A DNA stretch of 7,478 bases, taken from NCBI GenBank assembly GCA_900545185.1, contig UQYH01000105.1, positions 1 to 7,478 of the forward strand, given 5' to 3'. The notes below the pieces were generated by a model. The model saw nothing but the letters and a program-made list of their open reading frames with translations. It had not been told where the DNA came from and searched no databases. This DNA is from an uncultured Eubacteriales bacterium. Lineage in GTDB: Bacteria; Bacillota; Clostridia; UBA1381; UBA9506. The translations under genes were made by a program, and so were the position numbers. This document shows, piece by piece, positions 1 through 6,500 of the stretch. Position 1 is the stretch's first letter. The number at the start of each line of letters is the position of its first letter.

Positions 1-682
1 GGTAACAGACCTCGTTCACAGACGAAATTATTACGTCCAGGCCTATAATTTAAATCATATGCAGGTATCAAACCTTATTGTTGTTTATAAGCCCGGCGCA
101 GAACAGATGGGAACCTCGGTCAGTCAGCCTCTTTCCGTCTTGACCGGCGTAAAAACGGCTTTAAATGAAGATGGTGAAGAGGAGCCGCTGTTTGAATATT
201 ATCAGAACGGAACGCCGTCGACTAAATTTGCCGCAATTGAAAAGGTCAAAGCATTACTTTTGAATCATTCCCCCGGAGATATTGTCCTCCTTGCGTTTGA
301 CAACGATGAAAAAATTGCGGGTGTGCAGGATATATTTCTCCGTAAGACGGGCACCATGATGAAGGTTGGCAACCAAAACAACGCAAACTCTTATTTGCTG
401 CCGGCTTTGGGCAAGGTGTTAAAAGCAGACAACAACCGTTTTATACTGGACAGAAGCGCCGGCTTGCCGGCAGGAGATGTCACTGCCCACCGCCTTTTGC
501 CTTATTATGCAGGCAGCGCCATTTGCCTGATTTTTGACTGCGAAAGAAACCAGCTGTCACGGGGGACGGTATCGGAGGTTCTGTCGGCGGGCGAGGATGA
601 TGCAATTTTTGTACGCGGCAGCTTCAGTGCACCGAGAGAAATGATTCTTTATAAGGGTTATTACAGACAGGAGGGAATGTAA
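1..682 (+). CDS. C-terminal part of a probable secreted surface protein (5' end outside window)
   Basis: The frame is open from base 2 to the TAA at 680-682, giving 226 residues plus the stop. The ATG at 59 has no Shine-Dalgarno before it (the upstream bases are AT-rich), and the codons before it (VTDLVHRRNYYVQAYNLNHM) read as normal protein, so this is the tail of a longer gene that starts upstream. What remains is beta-strand-like sequence without a membrane segment. Visible pieces are a strand-rich start (NLIVVYKPG), a GDIVLLAFDNDEKIAGV segment followed by GKVLKADNNRFILD, and a C-terminal SAICLIFDCERN...FVRGSFSAPREMILYKGY. This GDI(V/I)...I...GKV pattern resembles the uncharacterised C-terminal module seen in many large Clostridia surface and SLH proteins; I recognise the pattern but know no function for it. 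The stop overlaps the ATG of the next gene by one base, which points to translational coupling and a shared surface role. No enzymatic motif is visible. Confidence 0.85.
   Translation, partial: VTDLVHRRNYYVQAYNLNHMQVSNLIVVYKPGAEQMGTSVSQPLSVLTGVKTALNEDGEEEPLFEYYQNGTPSTKFAAIEKVKALLLNHSPGDIVLLAFDNDEKIAGVQDIFLRKTGTMMKVGNQNNANSYLLPALGKVLKADNNRFILDRSAGLPAGDVTAHRLLPYYAGSAICLIFDCERNQLSRGTVSEVLSAGEDDAIFVRGSFSAPREMILYKGYYRQEGM
669..675 (+). promoter_or_regulatory. Ribosome binding site of the SLH-domain protein gene
   Basis: AGGAGGG lies inside the last codons of the upstream gene, six bases before the ATG at 682. It fixes the start of the 963-residue gene. Together with the TAATG stop/start overlap it suggests coupled translation of the two genes. 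Confidence 0.9.
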
Positions 683-3573
683 TGAATCTATCTAAAAAAT
701 ATATTGTGAAATATATTGTGATACTGGCTGTCATATTCTATTCGTTCAGCCTCTCGGCTGCGGGCGCACAACCGCTTGATCAAGAAACGCCCGGCTTTGC
801 GCGCGGCGAAGCGGAGAATACCCTTTTGGCCGGTGAACTGCTGGAGGTCGGCATTACTTCGTCCACAGAGCAGATTGACAATCATAAGATGACCGTTACA
901 ACCTCTCAAATATATCTTGACATGTTTTTGGCGGCATTTTCAGTACCCGCCGGCGCTGTGCTTGAGGTTCTTGACGAAACGGGAGCCGTTAAAACAAGAG
1001 GCGAAATCTTTGACGGGTATAAGCTGCGTGTGGTTGGTGAAAACGGCGAAACACTCGCACTATACACTATTATACAAACCGTGCAGGGTGTTTATTCTCT
1101 AACCTCCGGCAAGTATCAGATTAACGAGAAAAATATGACCATTTCCAAAATTCCGTATTCAGACAAGCGCATCAGCCGATTTCTTTCCGGCCTTACCGTC
1201 ACCTCTGATATGGTTGTTGAGGTGCTGCGCCCCGATATGAGCCTGTTATTCGGCGATATATATTCGGGCTGCCTGCTTCGCGCGCGCACCATTCACGAGG
1301 AGCGGATATATACGCTTTATATCGACACACCGACAACCGGAGCCAATGTGAATCTTGCTTTGCATAAGCCTATTACAGCGCCCGGTGGCCGTACCAGCGG
1401 CTATGTTGTCGCAAACCTTGTGGATGGCGACTACAAATCGCGATATGTGATTGCCAAGGCAGGCACGGGCGAATATGCGGCCATTGATTTGGGAAGCAGC
1501 ATGTATTTTGACAAAATGGCGCTGTATGCCGACCCCGGCCACTCGCACGCCCTCTTAGAGATGATTCTGCTTTGCTCGGAGGACGGTACGACATGGGAAC
1601 AAATATATTCATACCCCAATCATGACCAGCAGAAGTTTTCAGAGGTGAAGGACTCCTTCGGCCTTCGGCGCGGCAGATATATCAAGATAGAGCAGGTTGT
1701 TAAAGGCTTGCCGCATCTTTTTGAATTTGAGCTGTATGCCTCTGCCAATTACAGCTGTGCGTTGGCTTCAAACAGGTATTCGGTTGATAACGAAGCCAGA
1801 ACAGTGACAGAGGTAGATACAACGGAGGTTGCAAAAATTCTTTCAGAAATAACGGCGCTTTTCGGCGGTACGGTCGATATTGTAGATGCTGAGGGCAATA
1901 CGGTTGAAAGCGGAGAGTATCGCGAGGGGTACAAAATCAGATGTATGTCTGAAAGCGGTGTGGTGTATGAAGATTATTCGATTTCAACCAAGCTCAGACC
2001 GCGTGTTACCGGCCTGACCGTAACGGGCAGTATGGCCATCGGGGGAACATTATCGGCCGCCGGCACATACAGCTCGCCTTCGGGTTTGCCCGAAGACAGG
2101 GTGGAATATGAGTGGTGCCGTTCGGCGAAGATGACCGGGCCTTTTGTTCCGATTCACAATGCCAAAGGCGATACATATACGATTCAAGAGGAGGACGCAG
2201 GCTATTATATATGCGTTAGGGCAACCGCATACAGTACAGAGGAGCCTGTTGAGGGAATCCCGGTTTATTCAAACTTTTGCGGACTTGTGGGCGATTATGC
2301 CTTTAATGCGGCGGCAAAGGTTAACGGCGACCCCGCAGCAGAGTTGGTTGACGGTGATGCCGCAACAGGCCGCTGTATACAAAAAGGCGACACGGTATGG
2401 ATTGATTTAGGCGAGAAAAAGACCTTTAATCATATTTCGTGGATGGCCTCCGGTGACGCTTCGCAGGCAGAATATGTCTTTGATTATTCTGAGGACGGAA
2501 CAGAGTGGAAACGCCTTACAACGTACCTTGCAGGCAATGCGCAGGGTGTGCTCTGGTTTGAGCCGATAGAGGCGCGCAGTATAAGAATGAGGCTTACAGA
2601 GGGAAAAGAGCTTTGCTTATTTACACTGAGCATAGATAAAAGCAGACTGCGTGAAAAAGAGGAGCGTGACGCATACGCTTTGACAAAGAGTATGCTTGAC
2701 GGGTATTTTACAGCCTTAGGAAAAGATGTATCGGGCTTTCATCTTCCGTACCTTGGGGTGAACGGTGCAAAGCTTTTCTGGAAGAGTAACAGCTCTTATA
2801 TCTCTGTTGACGGGGAAGAGGCTATAATCAGCAAGCCGGGCGCCGATAGCAGGGCAACCGTTGCGGTTCATATAACAACACCGTATCACGATATAACAGA
2901 AAGCTATTCGCTGCTGCTGGAGGGTAAGGAGAAGCCCTCTGCCGCGCAAAGCGACAATCGGGGCGGACGGGGCACAACGCAATTTAAAGCGCCCGTAACA
3001 CCCGATATTAAGGCGCCGGATACGGTAAAGCCTGTGGCCTTGCCCTTCCGCGATATAGAAGGGCATTGGGCTAAGGAGGATATTGCCTTTGTGTACGAAA
3101 AGGGGATTATCTCCGGTGATGAAAACGGCAGCTTTCGTCCGGATGATGCGGTTACACGCGCCGAATTTGCAAAGCTTTCCGCCTTGCTTATGGGCTATGG
3201 CGGCGGCAAAACGGGCATAGCGTTTTCCGATGTGCCGCAGGATGCGTGGAGCTACGAATATATTTCCGCTTTATATGAAAAGGGCATTATCCGCGGCAAA
3301 AGCGAGGATTATTTCGGGGCAGATGAAGCCATTACCCGTCAGGATGCGGCGGTGATTCTCTACAGAGCGCAGACAATGGCAGGGCGGCTGTTTGAACAGG
3401 GCGATACCGCCTTTTCGGATCAAGCCGAAATTGCGGACTATGCACAAGCAGCGGTATTCGCATTGGCACAGGCAGGCATTTTACAGGGAAAAGAAGACGG
3501 AAAATTTGTACCTGACCACAACATTACAAGAGCAGAGGCGGCATCGGTTATAGCGCGCCTGCTGCGTGATTGA
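682..3573 (+). CDS. SLH-anchored surface protein with two discoidin-like domains
   Basis: Complete 963-residue secreted protein, probably a wall-anchored glycan-binding scaffold; no catalytic domain is seen. Order: signal peptide 1-29 (K5 K6, hydrophobic core about 8-24, likely cleavage after A27-G28-A29). Two copies of a small beta-rich repeat follow (about 64-132 and 143-215), ending in a G-x-x-x-x-G-x-x-[LI]-R pattern and a Y-x-[IL] strand. A discoidin (F5/8 type C-like) domain spans about 221-353 (NLALHKP, LVDGD, IDLGSS, SEDGTTWEQI, RYIKIEQV). A third repeat copy is at about 361-436. A bacterial Ig-like module is at 437-532 (EYEWCRS, TYTIQEEDAGYYICV). A second, more diverged discoidin domain is at 533-652 (LVDGDAATG, IDLGEKKTFNHI, SEDGTEWKRL). 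An atrophied-Ig-like domain is at about 662-748 (LPYLGVNGAKLFWKSNSSYI). A Pro/Lys/Gly-rich linker covers 749-786. Three SLH domains sit at about 788-838, 847-893 and 910-960. SLH domains usually bind pyruvylated secondary cell-wall polymer; SLH1 and SLH3 keep TRAE, SLH2 has TRQD. The start is set by AGGAGGG. The next gene follows after 15 bases. Domain calls are by eye; the natural ligand is unknown. Confidence 0.95.
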   Translation: MNLSKKYIVKYIVILAVIFYSFSLSAAGAQPLDQETPGFARGEAENTLLAGELLEVGITSSTEQIDNHKMTVTTSQIYLDMFLAAFSVPAGAVLEVLDETGAVKTRGEIFDGYKLRVVGENGETLALYTIIQTVQGVYSLTSGKYQINEKNMTISKIPYSDKRISRFLSGLTVTSDMVVEVLRPDMSLLFGDIYSGCLLRARTIHEERIYTLYIDTPTTGANVNLALHKPITAPGGRTSGYVVANLVDGDYKSRYVIAKAGTGEYAAIDLGSSMYFDKMALYADPGHSHALLEMILLCSEDGTTWEQIYSYPNHDQQKFSEVKDSFGLRRGRYIKIEQVVKGLPHLFEFELYASANYSCALASNRYSVDNEARTVTEVDTTEVAKILSEITALFGGTVDIVDAEGNTVESGEYREGYKIRCMSESGVVYEDYSISTKLRPRVTGLTVTGSMAIGGTLSAAGTYSSPSGLPEDRVEYEWCRSAKMTGPFVPIHNAKGDTYTIQEEDAGYYICVRATAYSTEEPVEGIPVYSNFCGLVGDYAFNAAAKVNGDPAAELVDGDAATGRCIQKGDTVWIDLGEKKTFNHISWMASGDASQAEYVFDYSEDGTEWKRLTTYLAGNAQGVLWFEPIEARSIRMRLTEGKELCLFTLSIDKSRLREKEERDAYALTKSMLDGYFTALGKDVSGFHLPYLGVNGAKLFWKSNSSYISVDGEEAIISKPGADSRATVAVHITTPYHDITESYSLLLEGKEKPSAAQSDNRGGRGTTQFKAPVTPDIKAPDTVKPVALPFRDIEGHWAKEDIAFVYEKGIISGDENGSFRPDDAVTRAEFAKLSALLMGYGGGKTGIAFSDVPQDAWSYEYISALYEKGIIRGKSEDYFGADEAITRQDAAVILYRAQTMAGRLFEQGDTAFSDQAEIADYAQAAVFALAQAGILQGKEDGKFVPDHNITRAEAASVIARLLRD
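697..720 (+). repeat. Perfect 12-bp tandem duplication in a signal-peptide region
   Basis: The 12-mer AAATATATTGTG occurs twice back to back (697-708 and 709-720). In frame it encodes the K-YIV-K-YIV stretch at the boundary of the n-region and hydrophobic core of the SLH protein's signal peptide (residues 6-13). The unit is a multiple of three, so the frame is kept. It looks like a recent slippage duplication that lengthened the hydrophobic core by four residues. Confidence 0.85.
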
Positions 3574-3574
3574 C

Positions 3575-3584
3575 GGGAGGGAGG
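3575..3584 (+). promoter_or_regulatory. Ribosome binding site of the lyase gene
   Basis: GGGAGGGAGG offers two overlapping Shine-Dalgarno registers: one GGAGG ends eight bases before the ATG at 3589, the other four bases before it. It begins two bases after the TGA of the SLH gene. The same frame carries that TGA at 3571-3573, with no other start codon between, so 3589 is the only sensible start. No promoter- or terminator-like structure fits in the 15-base gap. Confidence 0.88.
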
Positions 3585-3588
3585 CAAT

Positions 3589-6500
3589 ATGGTAAAACGA
3601 ATTGTGTCCGATCGGGGAAAAAGGCTTTTATCCAATCAGAGAAACGGGCTTTTATCCAATCAGAGAAACGGGCTTGTATCCAATACGATAAAACGAATTG
3701 CATCCCTGATGCTTGGTTTATTGCTTTTATATCCCTCTGTTACGGCTGTGACGGCAGCAGAGGGCAGCGGCAGTATTATCAATGCACTGGCTGCGGCAGA
3801 GGGCTGCAATGTGGTAAAGCTAAAAAGCCCGCGGTGTATCCGTTCGGGTAAAATGGGGTTTATTGATGTGTATAATCAAAATGTTTATCCTGTGCTGAAG
3901 GACGGTATAGTTCTCTATCCGGCGCGGGCGTTTGCAGATGATTTTTCCATTCAATACCAAACGGACGGTACCTCTTTTACGCTTTCCACAACAACGGTGA
4001 CGCTTACCGGCAGCATCGGCGCGGCAGAGGTTCTTGTTAACGGGACGGCGCGTTTGCAGGTGGTTGCGCCCTACATGCGGGATGATCATATCATGCTCAG
4101 CTTATCGCTGATGGCCGATACATTCCAAATGCAATACAGCCGCATAGGTGACTATATTGCTTTTGGCGGTAAAACCAAGCTGCAAGGCTTTTCATCCGAT
4201 ACCATAAAGGCATTTGATAAGCTGTTTAGCGAAGAAAAGCCCTTCATTCACTATGGAATGAACTGGAGCGTGAAGGATGTTGCTTCGCTGAAAAATAAGG
4301 TCAGTGCGGCAATGGCCATGAGCGATGAACAGCTTGCCGCCATGGTGCCGAAAAACACACCCAGAGCCAGTGAACCCTTCGACCCCGAAACAGGCCTGAG
4401 AATGAAGAAAACGACTTGGAATGTGAATGCCCCGGATTTTATTACCGATGCGGCAACGGGTATTAGCTATCCCAATGCGAAAACCCCGATGAAAATGGAA
4501 AAGCTTTTAACCTTAATGGGGACGGAAACCGAAGCGTGGTATTATGAAGATCGGTTCGGCAAGAAAAGCTATTATACAGACCGCGCCGCACAATTTAAAT
4601 GGAACTGGGCAAGGGATCAAATCAGGATGCTCGGCTATTTGTATTATTACACCGAGAACTTGGCATACGCGCAAAAGTGCAAGCTGCTGCTTAAAGAAAT
4701 GGCGGCGGCAATGCCGCACTATTATCTCTCCGGTGTTTTGCAGGACGGAACGGATCTTACGCTCTCTACCGGTGGTTTTTATATGACAGACGGCGAGATT
4801 GATATGTTTATCAACAAGGGTCTTAGGTCAATTGCCGAGGGTGTTAACGTCAATAAGCAGGCAGAGCAGGATTGGCTGGATGCAAACCGTGACTTGTTTG
4901 ATACCACAAAGCTTGATTGGGAGTGGGAGCCGGGGAAGGCGCCGGCGCAGCTTCGAATGCCCCAGGCCTTTCATCCGCTGGCAAGGCGCGTTGAGGGACG
5001 CTGGAGCTATGAGCCCACCTCAGAGCTTGCAGAGGGCTATGCGCTGACAAAGCCAAGCGGCATATATACAAAAGAAGAGATTGCCGCGATTTATACCGGA
5101 CTTTTCAGAAACCAAATGGATTTTGTATTTGCGCTGCCGCGATATGAAACGATATACGGCGGCAACCTGATTGTGTATATCGCCGAAACCGCTTCGATGG
5201 CAACGCTGATAGGAGAGCCGAAATACGTTCATCTGTGTTATAACTATCTGAAAACCTGTTCAGAAAATTATTGCTACACCCGAGACGGGGTGACGGCAGA
5301 AAGCCCGGCCTATTTCTTTACATATATATCGGGACTGGGCAGGCTGTTTCTGCCTTATATGGGCTATAGCGACCCGCCGGGCTATGTAGACGGCTTTACG
5401 GGACTTCATCTGGAAAACGTATCCATCTATAAGGATTTTCGGCGCGAATGGGATTTAATTAAGCTGGGGCGAAAAAATGCCATGATGGTACAGTATCCGG
5501 ATGGTGCGCTGCCGCCGATTCACGATTCTGCCGCAAATCTGGAAAATATGCAGGGCAATTTGGTGAATAGACTTTCTGATACCAACACGCTTTTTAACAG
5601 CTGTGAGGATATGCTTTTTGACGGAACGGGATCGGCAGTTCTCGGCAGCGGCAGCTTTAATGAAAAGGTGCAGACTATTTTGCACTATTCCGATGATGCC
5701 ATCGGCCATTCGCATCAAGACGGGCTGAATCTTATTTTCAATGTCTTCGGGCGGCAAATGCTGGATGATATAGGCTATAACCGTTCTGCACTGAAATTTT
5801 ATACGGCATATTCCTTTTCTCACAATTTGGTGCTGGTTGACAGAACGAACCAGAACATGGCGGCAACGGGGCAGCAGACCAACGGCAGCGTTGATTATTA
5901 TGCAACCAATCACGAAGGGGTATCGGTTGTGTCTGTTGACGGGCGCTCATATTATACCAATCCGTTAGGCAAGTATAAAAGAACGGTTATGCAAAATGCC
6001 TCTGACCTGTCGGCGCCTTATTTGCTCGATATTTTTGAGGTTGAGGGCGGCAGCATGCATGACTACATTCTAAACGGTACGCGCACCAGCCAGCAAACGG
6101 TTGAAACGACCAATCCGGTTACACCGGTGCCGGGCGAGCATCCCTATCTGCTTGAATCAGAGCCGTGGAATCCGCCGAAGCAAATGACGGATCACTACCC
6201 CGGCGAGGGCTACGGCGCACTGACGAATGCGGTCAGCGGCGCCGTGACCGACAGCTTTGTAACAGACTTTAAATTTATCGACCCCTATGCCGAGGGAAGC
6301 CCCTACGCAGAGGGCACCTATTATTATGATGCGGAAGCCTTCGGCGAAAATTATTTGCACTATGCCGGCGTATATGAAGGCAGCACGCTAGTAGCATACC
6401 CCGGTCTGGCGGTTGATGATGATGCGCAGTCTTTTTATACGGCGCCGATACCTTTTTCGGTTGCCTATGATATGGGAGAGGTGAAAACCGTTGATTGCGT

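Noticed and set aside
59..61. ATG at 59 as the start of a 207-residue protein
   Set aside because: There is no Shine-Dalgarno before it, and the frame continues upstream to the window edge with protein-like sequence; it is an internal Met of a longer gene.
458..471. GCCGGC-TT-GCCGGC, a potential hairpin
   Set aside because: It lies inside a coding frame, has a two-base loop, and no U-tract follows; it fits neither a terminator nor an operator.
3574..3588. Promoter or terminator between the SLH gene and the lyase gene
   Set aside because: The gap is 15 bases and is taken up by the ribosome binding site; no inverted repeat or -10/-35 pair fits.
3709..3711. Internal Met (residue 41) as an alternative lyase start that would give a short signal peptide without the repeats
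   Set aside because: No ribosome binding site precedes it, and it falls inside the hydrophobic core, so the signal peptide would lose its positive n-region.
3570..3851. Open frame of 93 codons overlapping the start of the lyase gene, with its own repeated peptide
   Set aside because: It begins with TTG, lacks a ribosome binding site at the right place, and its repeats only reflect the 24-bp array, which keeps every frame open. The lyase frame has a strong ribosome binding site and a recognisable protein.
5455..5913. 152-codon antisense open frame within the lyase
   Set aside because: The opposite strand encodes the conserved lyase catalytic domain; the antisense translation has no recognisable domain and an unnatural composition rich in Ile, His, Arg and Cys.
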